From Perilla frutescens (lineage: Eukaryota > Streptophyta > Magnoliopsida > Lamiales > Lamiaceae), in the NCBI GenBank assembly GCA_026008535.1, contig BRKX01000006.1, positions 49,154,664 through 49,218,663 on the forward strand: a stretch of DNA of 64,000 nucleotides. The letters are read 5' to 3'. Positions 23,580 through 35,621 of the stretch are shown here, piece by piece. Every line of letters starts with the position of its first letter. The stretch's first letter is position 1. The notes below the pieces were generated by a model. The model did no database searches. It saw only the letters and a list, made by a program, of their open reading frames with translations, and was not told where the DNA came from. The translations under genes and the position numbers were made by a program.

Positions 23580-24426
23580 TGTTGTGGTATCGCCAAGCCA
23601 GGGCTTGCACTACTTGGTTTCCTCACTTTAGCGGCCTCACACACTTGCTACTCAAGTAGCTAAGGCCCAGAAAAGAAAAGCAGAAAGCTATACAAGCTAT
23701 TACAGAGATTTACAAAGAGGATAGCAGCAGAGAAGCTTCACAGCATGAGCTTTAACTTGTTCCTTGTCTTGGACAGAGCCTCAGAGGTGTAGATCAGGAG
23801 GATCTACAGATCTTCTTCACAGGCTTGGAGCGATGGGACTTCAACTGTGAATACAGAAAATAGAACAAGTTAGATCCAGAGATATAGCAAATATCCAGAG
23901 CAGAGAATAGAACAGCCAGAGATAGTATGAATCAGAGTATCAATCGGTGGGAAAAGTGTGCCCTTGGCACTGTTGGCTCAGATTTTCCCACAAACGGCGG
24001 CGGTGGCAACTCCGGCGACAGGAGGTACCCAGACCAAGGGAAAGGGGAAGGGGAAGCGGCTGCTAGAGTTTGACAGAGGGAGGTGACGCTCGAACTTTCT
24101 CTCTCAACACAAGCCTCTCACAACACTCATATGCCAAACAGGAATCACAACACCAGATTCCGGCAAGAGAAACCGTGGGAGCAAGCTGAGAAGATCCAGA
24201 AAGAGAGAGAGAGTAGACTAGGTAGATCTGTGAGATGAGCGATGATTATGGGGGCGGATCCATCGCAGATTATAGAGGCTTCTAGAGCATCGAGAAGCAG
24301 CGGCTTCAATTAAGAGTAGTAAAGAGGGAGATGGACCGTCGGGTAGGGTTAGGGGTTTAGGGCTTGGGCCGGGTAGATATTTAATTAGGAATTGGGCCGA
24401 GAAATACAATTGAGTCAACTTCAACA
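23580..24426 (-). repeat. 5' LTR of the copia element
   Basis: In element orientation it starts TGTTGAAGTT and ends ACCACAACA. It should contain the element's promoter, but no TATA box was fixed by eye. Confidence 0.93.
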
Positions 24427-26460
24427 CCTGAGATTCAAAATTTAATTTAATTAGACAACTTAATATATTGTACCTGTTACAATTTCTGTTGCATTTCCTA
24501 TTTCAACTCTTTAATATTTTCAAAAAAAAATTAATTTTTAATTTATTATGATTTATCTTAATTTAAATTTTGTATTTAAAGTTAATCCTTCCCCAATTAA
24601 GGTATATAAAAAAATAAAAATAAATAAAAAGAAAAAACTTAATTCGTTATGGAACAAGAGATGTAATATGGATGGGAATAGGGGATTTAATTAATATGAT
24701 ATATATCAAGATGGACCCGTAAACGCATCAACATCATCTATAATTTTGATGGATAAATACTTTGCTTACATTTTCATGAAATGGCACAAACCCACATCAT
24801 ATGCATAGTCTTCTAATAGATTTATTTCCAATTTAAGACACCACCTATTTTTCATTAAAATAATTTAGGTAATTGTATAACTCTTAACATTTATATTTTT
24901 CCATAATTTACTCTTATCTTTTACTAGTTTAGATGGAAGTCATGATTTGGTTTGTGAAGTACTAATTGAATGAGAAAAGAGGAGTTATTGAATGGCCGGA
25001 GGTGGATGGAGTGAGCAACAGTAGAGTAGAAAAATGTGTTTGTGGGTGAGTGTTCAACATTTGTGTTGCAATAATGTGTGTCATATAATCACGTGTTTGA
25101 GGGTGAGTGTGCAGTATTTGTGTTGCAGATTGACCATTGGCGTTGCTATTAAACGACGATGGAGACAACTGAGAAAGAGAGAGAGACAAACAGAGTAGAT
25201 TTACATATGTTTATGTCCACGCAACCAACTCATGTATATCGGTAACGAACGACAACCGCAAGTGATCTATAGGAGAGAATTGGAGACACTATGGTCTATG
25301 GTTTCCAATATGAAGAATTTAGATGTGTGATTTTACTGAAAATACGTGCAGAGAATTAATAGGGTAATATTGAATTCAATGTTAAAGCATGGATTATATA
25401 TACCACCGGACTAGTATTTCTTCGTGTGATACACGGGTAATCATTTTACGCATTTTAAATTTATAAAGTAATAGATTTTTGTCCTTATATAGTTGTTAAA
25501 AAAAACTATTAATAAGAAAATGTAGTAATTACCATTAAATACATGAATTTTGATATAATTTACAATTTAAATATGAATTTTGAAAGTTCTCAATTACAAC
25601 ACAATTTTGCAATTTGTTGCAAAATAGACACCCTAAATTTTCCAACAAACGAAAAACCGACATGTAACATGAAATATTGTAAAAAAAAAGTAATAATAAT
25701 AATAATAATTTAATTTTATTAATACAATAAATATCAATAGGTATGAAATATTTTATTTGATTTTCATATTGTTATAAATCATGTCTATTTTACAACATAT
25801 TACAAAAATATGCATGCCACTTGGTTGGTCTCACACAAAGAACCTTAATCATGCCGTGCTATGAGACTACCTCATTGCATGGTCCGTGCAGGAGCGTTTT
25901 TCGAAGGCAAAGCAGCATTGCATGGTCCGTGCTATGGGACTCCGGACTTTCCTTTTGGGCTGAATTTTTTTTTTTAGCTTGGACTTTCTCCAACTATTTA
26001 AAGGATCATTCAACTTTATTTTGCCAACACTGTCCATGTTATAGAATACAACAGAGAACCCTCAAGAACACAGAGAAGAGAAGAAAACAAAGATTAAAAA
26101 GAAGCAGATAAATCTTGGCATAAGTTTTAATTTAGATATTTATATTTTCTTCGATCAGAATTATGATGCTAGCTTCCATATTTGATTTGTTCCGTGTGGA
26201 TTATAAAGACGATATAGGTAGTTAAATTGTTGTAGATCCTAGGGTTGTTGGATTTTGTGGATTCCTTTGATTTAAATTAATTTATTGTGCATTTCCTTTT
26301 CTTGTGTTTATGCATTTTTGGATTGTGTTGTCTTGAGTGATTGTCTGACAACCACTTACACTTGTGTAGTTACTCTATTATCACTCAAGAGAGGTTATTA
26401 TATTAACGGAACGAGTCTGCTAGATCAAGAGTTTGGTAGGTTTCGTGAACAATACGAAGT
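24427..26460. other. Intergenic DNA, no gene supported
   Basis: A roughly 65-bp direct repeat with the motif TTTGTGTTGCA lies at 25040-25135. At 25800-26110 a repeated GCATGGTCCGTGC motif and a TATA-like CTATTTAAAGG precede A-rich sequence. This could be an LTR or promoter remnant, but I cannot name it. Near 25615-25645, GCAAAATAGACACC matches the terminal repeats of the MULE-like element at 29031. Confidence 0.35.
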
Positions 26461-26815
26461 GTCATTTGAAGTTAAATAATAATTCGAGATTGAGAAATGA
26501 GAATAATCCACTTTTATAATTTACTAGAGATAGATGTTATAATTGCATTAATGCTCCTACGAGAATTATACTTAAATTAATATAAAAATTTGAATTGTAG
26601 AATCCATGGATTGATAACACCCTTCACTAAATGAACTGCCATTTCGAGTTAAATAATAATTCGAGATTAAGAAATGAGAATTAGAATATAATTTACTTTT
26701 ATAACATACTTGAGAGATAGGTTATAATTACATTAATGATTCTCCTATAATAATTGTAATTAAATTTTTATAATAATTTGAACTGTAGAATCCGTAAATT
26801 GATAACACCCTTCAC
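26461..26815. repeat. Tandem duplication, about 178-bp unit
   Basis: Two diverged copies (about 26461-26635 and 26640-26815) share TTAAATAATAATTCGAGATT, AGAAATGAGAAT and TTGATAACACCCTTCACTA. The second copy's end runs into a CACTA-like terminus. Confidence 0.8.
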
Positions 26816-26848
26816 TACAAAAAAAATCGCGTTTTAGCGACGCTCATA
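26813..26848 (+). mobile_element. CACTA (En/Spm)-like terminus
   Basis: CACTACAAAAAAAATCGCG followed by TTTTAGCGACGC is the usual start of plant CACTA elements. No second terminus or transposase was found, so this is at most a remnant. Confidence 0.5.
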
Positions 26849-27318
26849 GATCACCCATCGCATGAGCCCCACGCACCATATTTTATTCCCACATTTGCTA
26901 CTCGCAAGATTCAAACCCCCAACCTCTTAAGAATGCATTTTAAAGTTGACAACTTAACATTTTATATGGAAGGGTGAATGAGATATGAAATTGTCTATTC
27001 CACAATGAATAAATATAATTGATGGGATCTATTAATGAATGATTTCAATTTTAGAAAATATAATCAAGTGAGGCTATTCCATTGGTCAACCATGTGGTGT
27101 TGTAATTAGTTTTTTTAGTTAACTTGATTCGGGTTTGAGCCATGAACTATTAGCTTGGATCAATGTATTAATTCGGCTAGCTTGGGAGTGGTTCACTAGC
27201 AAACAACTGGCTTAGATCAATGCTTCCGTTCGATCGAGAACCGTTGGAGCGTGTGGTTTGATTAATTAATGTGATCTGATAGTTCCCAGATGAATCCCAA
27301 TACTTTTCATATGTTTAT
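26849..27318. other. Intergenic DNA, no gene supported
   Basis: No reading frame or RNA gene was recognised. The motifs AGCTTGG and GGCTTAGATCAATG recur loosely at 27150-27215. Confidence 0.3.
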
Positions 27319-28057
27319 GGGAATGACTATTTTGCACTATTAATTTTACTCTTTGCACTATAAAAAAATAAAATAAAAATAAAATAATTGTGAAGTTACT
27401 TCAATACCTTTTTATTACTTGTTTATATCACTAACATTATACTTAATGCACCACAAATTCAAAACTAAAAAAAATAAAAATTAATCGAAGTATTCATCAA
27501 CGTTTAATAGTTTATTAGAAGTATTAGATGCTAGTATGGGTGTATTGATCGAAAATAATCGAGTTTAGAACGTGTTGTGGTAGGTTTTTTTTTGTCCAGA
27601 TCGCTATTCGTTCGAACTGAAAATTTTGAACATTTTGGAGTGGTTCGAGCTCCATTTTTCGAACAGCAATTGGTGAAACGGAGTTCAGGACGTTTGAATT
27701 TAAGTTTTTAAATATATTGGAGTGGTTCGAACTTCAATTTTCGAACATAATTCATTCGGAAAATATTTTCTAACACCTTGCACCCTTAATTTTTATAATT
27801 CTCGTTCAAACTTTAGTTTTGAACTAACTTTTTTTCTAAGTATTGGAGTCGTTCGAATTAATATTTTCGAACAAGATGAACATGTTCGAAATTGTGTTTC
27901 CAAACACATTTTTTTGTTTTTTTTTTCAAATAAAACAAATATTTTTAGAGTGAAGGGTATTAATGTAAATATATATGGTGTAAAAAAATAAAAATATATA
28001 GTGTATTGAGTAATAGAAATACAAAGAGTAAAATTAATAGTACAAATAGAAATTCCC
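27319..28057. mobile_element. Non-autonomous TIR element, family A
   Basis: It is 739 bp. Left end: GGGAATGACTATTTTGCAC. Right end on the other strand: GGGAATTTCTATTTGTAC. The two arms continue to match through TATTAATTTTACTCTTTG, about 42 bp in all. Flanks are TAT on both sides (27316-27318 and 28058-28060). The interior has recurring GTTCGAAC/TTTTCGAAC motifs with a spacing near 130 bp and no transposase. Confidence 0.8.
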
Positions 28058-28574
28058 TATGGTTATAGACTCGCAGGAATTCATTTTTAGATATCCAAAT
28101 TCAAAGCTTAAATAATCCATAATTTTCCCCAACATGAGAAAGAAAGCCCTGCGAAAACATTAACAAAAGTAGAAATATTATAAACTAAGAATGTCTCAAA
28201 TAAATTTTTATAATTCTAAAATTATCTAATTTTTCGATGAGGGTAATTTAGATATTTATTCAACATCTTACTTATTACAACTAGGAGAACAACCGTGCAT
28301 TGCACGCAATTCAACTAATTTGTTTAAATTAATTATTTAAATTTGCATAATTTTACTATACTATATTTGAGTAGTCAATTTTTAAAAATATATTTCATTA
28401 TATATATATATATATCAATTTATAAATTTATAAATTTAATAATATCTAAACATTCTAGATTAATCAATAATCAGAAAAATAATATTAACATAAAATATAA
28501 TTAAATTGTAACTATTCAAACACGAACTCAGAATTTATAGCCTTTTAATTTGTTTATATGTTTGTTGTTTAATA

Positions 28575-28612
<38 letters not shown>

Positions 28613-29021
28613 CATAGGGTTAGGTTCTAGTGAGAAAGAACCCTTATGTGAGAAATGAGAATAAATCTGATCCATTTATTTTTCTTGATTAATGGTTGGT
28701 ATTTAATTATGTACAATTAGGCGTGATGAATGTAGATTAATTCATATAAGTTTGTTGTATATTATAAAACTGCTATGAAATCATTATGGAAAGAAATTAT
28801 TAGCTACATGAAATATGGATACGTTATATCTTAGATTTCCCAAAGATTAAAAACGGTTAGAGGAGTTTGAGAAACTTAATCATGTTTATAATATTTGTAT
28901 TTAAAAAATTACTAAATAATGGACGATCACAAAAAATAATTAATTAAATAATGGACGACCGTGAGAGTTGATGAAACCGTGAAAGAAGGCGATATGTTGA
29001 TTTAATTAATTTGTTCATTGT
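28058..29021. other. Intergenic DNA with a hexamer microsatellite
   Basis: No gene is seen. A TATATG hexanucleotide run of about six units lies at 28577-28612. Confidence 0.6.
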
Positions 29022-29837
29022 TTATTAATGGGGTTAATTGCCAAAAAATGCACCACCTTTCAACAAATTTGCAAAGTAGACACCACTTTTCAAACGTTTC
29101 AATAAAGACACGACCTTTCATTTTGTAGCAAAATAGACACCTTTTTTTCTGGCCACCCGTAAAATGACGTGGCTTTATTTACTTCTTACGTGGACTATGA
29201 TTCCTACATGTACTTGCCACATCAATATTTATTTTTTAGTTAATTGTCAAAAAATGCACCACCTTTCAATGAATTTGCAAATTACACACCACTTTTCAAA
29301 ACATTTCAATAATGATACAACCTTTCATTTTGTAGCAAAATAGACACTCCTAATTTTTCAAGAGACGTGGTTGCAATTTAGGGTATTGACATGCTGATGT
29401 ACAAAAAGCCCATGACAAATTAAATTCCATCAAGTCAAATTACAATAGATTTTGCAAGATCGAATTAATTGGAGGCATTTAGAATTGTTTGAATTAGAAG
29501 AGAAGGAAACATTCTGAATGTCTCCAATTAAGGGTGTTTCTATTTGCACCACTTAGTTTACTCTTTGCACCACTAAATTATATAAGTCAAAATTAAATAA
29601 TTATAAAATTACAAAAATATCCTTATTAAATAAAAATATAATAAAATCAATAAATAAAATAAAATAAAATATTAAAAAGAAAAAGAAAAAACATCTCTCC
29701 TCCTCCTGCGTTTCCTCCCGTCGCCGGTAGTTCGGTGTCTCAGGCCTCATGGCCGCCTCCGGAGCCGCCGCTGCTGCGGCAGCGAGGTTGGTCCATCCAC
29801 CTCCCTCCCTAGCAGTGGCGTCGACGATTTCGAGATG

Positions 29838-29969
29838 AGTGGCAGCGGAGGTGGCGGTGGAAACCAGTGGCTGAGGCAGGAAACTTTGGCCTTACTCAAA
29901 ATTCTCTCTGATATGGATGTTGGTTTTAGAGATTCAAGCCTTAAAGGTCCGTTATGAGATGAAGTTTCC
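29838..29969 (+). pseudogene. Captured trihelix (GT-2/GTL1-like) transcription factor fragment
   Basis: The frame reads SGSGGGGGNQWLRQETLALL, then KILSDMDVGFRDSSLKGPL, then a stop, then DEVS. This is the start of a GT-2-type trihelix DNA-binding domain, whose family pattern is NRWPRQETLALLK followed by a conserved KGPLWEEVS block. The invariant Trp after GPL is a TGA stop here. Only about 40 codons are present. Confidence 0.8.
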
Positions 29970-30040
29970 AGCTCTGGTTAAAGTTTCATTTCATATCATC
30001 TCTGGTTAACTTTTTTCAGATCACCAGTTTCTTTCACTTT

Positions 30041-30082
30041 ACCAATTTCGAGCGCCTCATTGGTGACGCTGCCAAGAATCAG
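30041..30082 (+). pseudogene. Captured HSP70 fragment
   Basis: Fourteen codons read TNFERLIGDAAKNQ. This matches the conserved ERLIGDAAKNQ block in the nucleotide-binding domain of cytosolic HSP70. The reading frame is lost on both sides. The short length limits certainty. Confidence 0.65.
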
Positions 30083-30619
30083 GTTTAGGGGATTTAGGGA
30101 TTTAGGGGAGGGGAGGGGAAACCGACGAAGGGGTAGGGGGATTCTGGAGCAGACGACGGTGGCGGCCGGCGGGGGGCTGAGAGGAAGGGTGGCGGCAGCC
30201 GGCGGTAAGCTGGGAAGAAGAAGATTTTTTTTAATAAAGTTAAATTATTATTTTTATGTTTTTTTATGTAAAAAACATATTTTAGATGAGAGGGTATTAT
30301 TGTCAATATTGGTGGTGCAAAGAGTAAAAATTGTAGTACAAAGAGAAACTAAGTGGTGCAAATAGAAACTCCCCTAATTAATTCGATCTTGTGTAAAATC
30401 TACTGTGATTTGACTTGATGGAATTTAATTTGTCATGGGCTTTTTGTATATCAGCATGCCAATACCCTCAATTGTAACCACATCTCGTGAAAAATTAGGA
30501 TCTCAATTTTGCTACAAAATGAAAGGTTGTGTCATTATTGAAAAGTTTTGAAAAGTGGTGTCTAATTTGCAAATTCGTTGAAAGGTGGTGCATTTTTTAG
30601 CAATTAACCCTTATTAATG

Positions 30620-30790
30620 TATATAAATTTATTACTTAATATATTTGTTGGTTATATATCTTATATACGAATTTATTATATAATTGTTAATATTTTATTG
30701 CATAATTATTTTGTACCACTTATATATCAATTACGTGACAAAGTATTTTAAGCAATAAAATAATAACAATTAAATAGTAAAATGCAGTAA

Positions 30791-30833
<43 letters not shown>

Positions 30834-31287
30834 TGCATGTATAATTTCTCAAGATTCATTTTTTTTGACGTATACATGTATTAACACAATTCAAATTTTC
30901 TATTCAGCAATTTTTATGTTGACTTTACCGTCTAATAAAAATACAAATTTTTAATTAATATAAGTTCACAAAATCTTTGCATCATCCATTTCAGAAAAAT
31001 TCAGTGTAAAGTTAATTAAACTTACTAAAAAGTTAATGAGTTCAAAATAGTATTAATTATATGATTTTTTACTATCATGATAAAACACCTTATCGCACAT
31101 CAATCAACATAGTTTGTCTCATAAGTAAATTATATTTTTAACCACTCTATGTTATCAATTAATTTACTTATATCACGATACACTGAATTGATTGAACTAT
31201 TTTAATTATTACACATGCCACAAAATATTAACTATTTTTTTGTGTGTATTTTATCCGAACATACATTTAATACTATATTTTTTTTAT
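30620..31287. other. Intergenic DNA with (GA)n microsatellite
   Basis: A GA run of about 19 units lies at 30793-30830. The rest is AT-rich with no gene. Confidence 0.6.
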
Positions 31288-32257
31288 GGGTTAAGGGCCA
31301 AATAGGCCCTTGTACTATTTGGGGGGAACAAATAGCCCCCCGAACTATTTTTTGTCTCGATTGAGCCTCTGAACTTTTATTAAGGGCTCAATCAAGCCCC
31401 TCCGTCACACCCCTCACTAACGTACGTTAGGGTTGATTCAAAACGACGTCGTTTTGATGCTGAAATAAAAAAAAATTAAATTTCTCTCTCTCTCTCTCTC
31501 CCCTCTCTCTCTCTCTCTCCCTATCTCTTTCTTCATCATCGTCAATTCACCGCCGAAAAATCGAAGCAGTCGGGCTCCCCTTTCATCTCGACTTTTGACG
31601 CGGTGGCTGCCCTCTTCGCCGGGAAGTCTCCGGCCACTGCTTCTTCTTCTTCATCATTGCTTCCTAATGCCTAGAGAGACTGTGCGATTTTCAAATCGCA
31701 AATTGATGAAGATCGTCGAAGGTCATCGCCTTCACCTGAATCGCGCCGCCGCCGGTCGAATTCGTGCCCCCCGTTCAATCAACGTGCCCCTTAAACTCAT
31801 CGCCGGCCTTTCCCCCATACTCGCCGCCAATTATCCACAAAAATCCCCCCCTTCCCTCCCTTCAGATCCACCGCAGCCTCTCACCCAACAAACCCAATCT
31901 ATATATACTTCTATCAAACTCATCTGCGATTAAGAAGAGGAAGAGGAAGAAAGAGGAAGCTTTGTGATTTGAATTTAATGGACATTAATGGCGGCGAGTT
32001 GGCGTTGATGAAGAAAGAGATAGGGAGAGAGAGAGAGAGAGGAGAGAGAGAAATTTAAAAAAAAATAATTTTTTTTTATTTCAGCATCAAAACGACATCG
32101 TTTTGAATCAACCCTAACGGACGTTAGTGAGGGGTGTGATGGAGGGGCTTGATTGAGCCCTTAATAAAAGTTCAGGGGCTCAATCGAGACAAAAAATAGT
32201 TCGGGGGGCTATTTGTTCCCCCCCAAATAGTACAAGGGCCTATTTGGCCCTTAACCC
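31288..32257. mobile_element. MULE-like element with about 200-bp inverted termini
   Basis: The termini are GGGTTAAGGGCCAAATAGGC and its reverse complement, and match for about 200 bp on each side (down to AAACGACGTCGTTTTGATGC). Flanks are the identical 10-mer TTTTTTTTAT on both sides (31278-31287 and 32258-32267), which fits a 9-10-bp MULE duplication. The inner 31530-31975 is GC-rich and flanked by inverted CT/GA tracts. It contains an open frame (31595-31933, 112 aa: MTRWLPSSPGSLRPLLLLLH...) that I do not recognise, possibly captured host DNA. Confidence 0.85.
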
Positions 32258-32267
32258 TTTTTTTTAT

Positions 32268-33829
32268 TGTAACATAAATGACTACATTGAACAAATAAAA
32301 TTAAAAATAACTTAACTAAATTAAAATGGTGTTGAATGTATAAATATCATGTGTTTAAAGATTAAAAAAAAAACTTCATTATTATAGCAACATGTGTTGC
32401 TCAATGATAAAGAAATGTTAAAATCTCAAAGTTTGGTTAATAGTTTGTTGTGGTAAAATGCGTTTAAGGTTTCATTTTCAATATATTTTTAAAATGTTAT
32501 ACATTGTTTATAATTTTTTTTACGAAAAATATAATTTGATTTTCAGTTGTAATTCTTGATTCAATGATTAACTAATTTAATTAGTAGTAAAAATCTAAGG
32601 AAAAATTATTCAATTTCTCAATTTTAATTATTTCCTCAACTAACAGAGAATGTCCATTCTCATTCTTATGATTGATATGTTTTAAAATTGGTAATCACCA
32701 TTTTCGTGGAAATCTATATTCCAAAATATGTGCAATATAAATTCCTTCCACTCGAGGAATTTAATTATTCTCATTCAATCAAAACACCTAATATATATAT
32801 ATATATCATTCTATAAAAAATCCTAATGTACAACACTTCTACATATAACTACGAATTATATTATTGTTCTATATGTATTATGTTTAACTAAATAGTTTGA
32901 GAATTATGTTAAATAATTAGTAGTTCAATCTAAGGGGAAAACATTCTTTTATTTCTATTTCAACTCTTTTATAAATAATTGGACTATGTTTATTCTCAGT
33001 CATATGATTATAAGTAGTCAACATAATCCATATTCCAAAAAATTATGCAATATTCATCCACCCATGAATTTAAATAGCTATTCTTAATTAACTGGATAAT
33101 CTAATATAAAATATTTTATATATAATTATAAAACCAACCAATATTATATTCTAAAATTCTTAAATTATAAATTAATAAGCTAGAAAAAGGTATCATTTGA
33201 ACCATAATTTAAAATTATTTTTCCAATCAACCATTTATTTTTGTAATGTTTTAAAAGTCATGTATAAATTATAAATTCATATAAAGTTGGTGATTTTTTT
33301 ACAATTAACCATATTTTTAAAACTTTGTCTAGCAACTTTCAAAATAGAGCTCCCAAAATTTTCTACATTAATCAATTATTATATTTATCTTCATCATGGA
33401 CTTTTTTTTAAGTGTTTTTCATTCACTTTAATAGATATATATTCTAATAGTTCAACATATATTATCTGACATGTCTTCTTGGTCCAGTCAACATTATCCG
33501 AGCCCAACCATAAATAAAGAAGTTGAAATTTAGTTTCAATAAATTTAATTGGAACTACTCTTAATCATATGAATGGAAGTGAACACATAAATTTCAATTA
33601 ATAAATTAAAACTTAGCATTTTGGTTGTATATATTATGAAACCATTTTTTTTCAATTTTCTTTCATATATCATATAACATGATTCAGAACACACACACAC
33701 ACACATATTGTAGTTACCACAACTAAATTACATATTTTCTATTAAGAACTATTTAAATAACTTATATTAAATGAATCAAATCATTGATTGAATGTTGATG
33801 TGATTCTTGATTATTAACAAATAATTTCT
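32268..33829. other. AT-rich intergenic DNA
   Basis: No gene or element with clear ends was seen. A short (CA)n lies at about 33690-33705. Confidence 0.4.
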
Positions 33830-35400
33830 TAAGAACAATGAGCTAGATTAGTTTATAATCTTTCCATAAATTCAAGTTTTTATTTTTCAATCTCCTTCGT
33901 TGGGATGTAATTTGTTGGTCCTGAATGAGTCAAATGAGATTTAAAAGGAGAGTTTAATAAACTCTTTTCACAATTCAATTTAAAGTGTAGAAATATAATT
34001 AAGGCTTTGACTCGTTACTTGATTTGTACTAACTATCGTTGAGATGGTCTTGAATAATAATTTCAAAGGATGAAATATCTAATGAATAGGATAAAATAGA
34101 AGTAATCAGCCGTTAGTGAATATGACTCTGGACATCTGATTTCAATGACCGTGTTGCAATTAATATATGTCAATCAAAATAAAACAATGTACAACACATA
34201 ACATTTATAGAGGTTTGAAGCTAAAACTTCTACGTCTTCTCTACCTTTGTATAGGTCAATTGTGTTATAGACAACTGATGACATGACATCTTTATTGATT
34301 ATCAACTCGTCTCTGTGATAATTATGTATTCATTCAGTTGAGGTTGTCACGATTGATTATTTTAAGTTATTTGACATTTCATCAAAGTATTTGACCGATT
34401 GTTTTTCCATCATAATCTATATAAACTATGTAATAGTACAATTCTATTAAAATAATATTTAAATTATAACATATAATATATTATATGTGGATAATTAATT
34501 ATATAATATATTATATTACTGTAGGATTATATTTTTTATTTTTTTTCTTATTTGCTATGATTGATATGATGAAGAAATAATTAGTGGAGAATTAATTGTT
34601 GTGAATGAAGAATTGTAATAGTACAATACTATTAAAATAGTATAATATATTACATGTGATAATGATTAATTATATAATGATTGATGGAGAAGAAATTCTT
34701 GATTTTTGATAGAGAACTTCTTAAGTATTATCAGGTTAGTTTATAATCTTTCTATAAATTCAAGCATTTATTTTTCAATCTCTTCATTCGAATGTAATTT
34801 ATATAGACTATATGACTGATGGAGAATTAATTCATGTGGATGAATGAAAAATTATAATAATACAATTCTATTGAATTAATATTTAAATTATAAAATTAAA
34901 TATAATATATTATATGTGTTGAATTAATTATATGCTATATTATATTGTTGCGGGATTATATTTTTTTAATTTTTTTTCTTCTTTGCTACGGGTTAATTTG
35001 ATTGAGAAATAATTGGAGAAAAATTAATATAATGTGGATGAAGAATTGGAATAGTACAATACTATTGAAATAAATATAATAAATTATATGTGAATAATTA
35101 ATTATATAATATAGTATATTACTATTTTACCCTTAAATTAAGTGCATATTATGGATATAATAGACAAAGCATATTTTGTAAGAAATTAAATAAATATAAT
35201 ATATTATATTTACAAATACTTATTTATAATATTTTATATTAAGAATAATTTTATGTAGTAGAGTTCAATTATAACAAAACTATTGAAATAAATATAATAT
35301 ATTATATTTTTTTTTACCCTTAAATTAAGTGTAAATTGTGGACATAATAAGCAAATCATATTTTGTAAGAAAATCACACTTTTTATATAGGTATATATAG
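33830..35400. repeat. Decayed AT-rich repeat cluster
   Basis: Several imperfect copies of blocks recur. Examples are TAGTACAATACTATT/TACAATTCTATT, ATATAATATATTATATGTG and GAAATAATT...GGAGA(A)ATTAAT. TTAGTTTATAATCTTTC followed by ATAAATTCAAG occurs at both about 33850 and 34735. Spacing is about 200-450 bp. No ORF is present. Confidence 0.6.
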
Positions 35401-35621
35401 GTATATAGATATACAAATTTAAACGAAACCTTAAATTGAGGCATCAATCCAACAACCATCTTCTCTTAGCAAACTAAATCATGCGAAACCATTGAAGTAT
35501 TGAACATTAGCTCTCCCACAATAAACAGTGGAACACAGGCAATAAATCACAAGAAACATTGAATAAAATTAATTTCATTTGAAAGTCAAAAGTACTGTTC
35601 ACCGATTTGATTGTTTTTAAT

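Larger units (their letters stand above)
17327..24426 (-). mobile_element. Full-length Ty1/copia LTR retrotransposon, ORFs broken
   Basis: The element is 7.1 kb, with two 847-bp LTRs (17327-18173 and 23580-24426) that start TG and end CA in element orientation. Flanks are CCTGG and CCTGA, a 5-bp target duplication with one difference. The order gag, protease, integrase, RT, RNase H on the minus strand is the copia order. The RT region resembles the Tork/Tnt1 branch. By eye the LTRs differ at about 21 of 847 sites, so the insertion is fairly recent, yet the coding region has at least five frame breaks. Confidence 0.95.
29532..30374. mobile_element. Family A TIR element carrying host-gene fragments
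   Basis: It is 843 bp. Left end: GGGTGTTTCTATTTGCACC. Right end on the other strand: GGGGAGTTTCTATTTGCACC. Arms continue with CACTTAGTTT and CTCTTTG. Flanks are TAA on both sides (29529-29531 and 30375-30377). The 3-bp TWA-type duplication and GGG ends fit PIF/Harbinger-type elements. The interior is much more GC-rich than the ends and holds recognisable pieces of two unrelated genes. Confidence 0.85.
29031..30610. mobile_element. MULE-like long-TIR element with nested insertion
   Basis: Ends are GGGTTAATTGC(C/T)AAAAAATG and continue CACCACCTTTCAA as inverted repeats. Flanking 9-bp target duplications are perfect: TTATTAATG at 29022-29030 and 30611-30619. A 9-bp duplication and long TIRs are the hallmark of Mutator-like elements. 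The left side carries the terminal repeat twice in the same orientation (29031-29150 and 29236-29480), and the right side once, inverted (30378-30610). No transposase is present. The middle is interrupted by the family A element at 29532-30374. Confidence 0.88.

Noticed and set aside
30094..30365. Gly/Arg-rich ORFs on both strands
   Set aside because: They lie in GC-rich cargo of the family A transposon and have no family likeness or intact start context.
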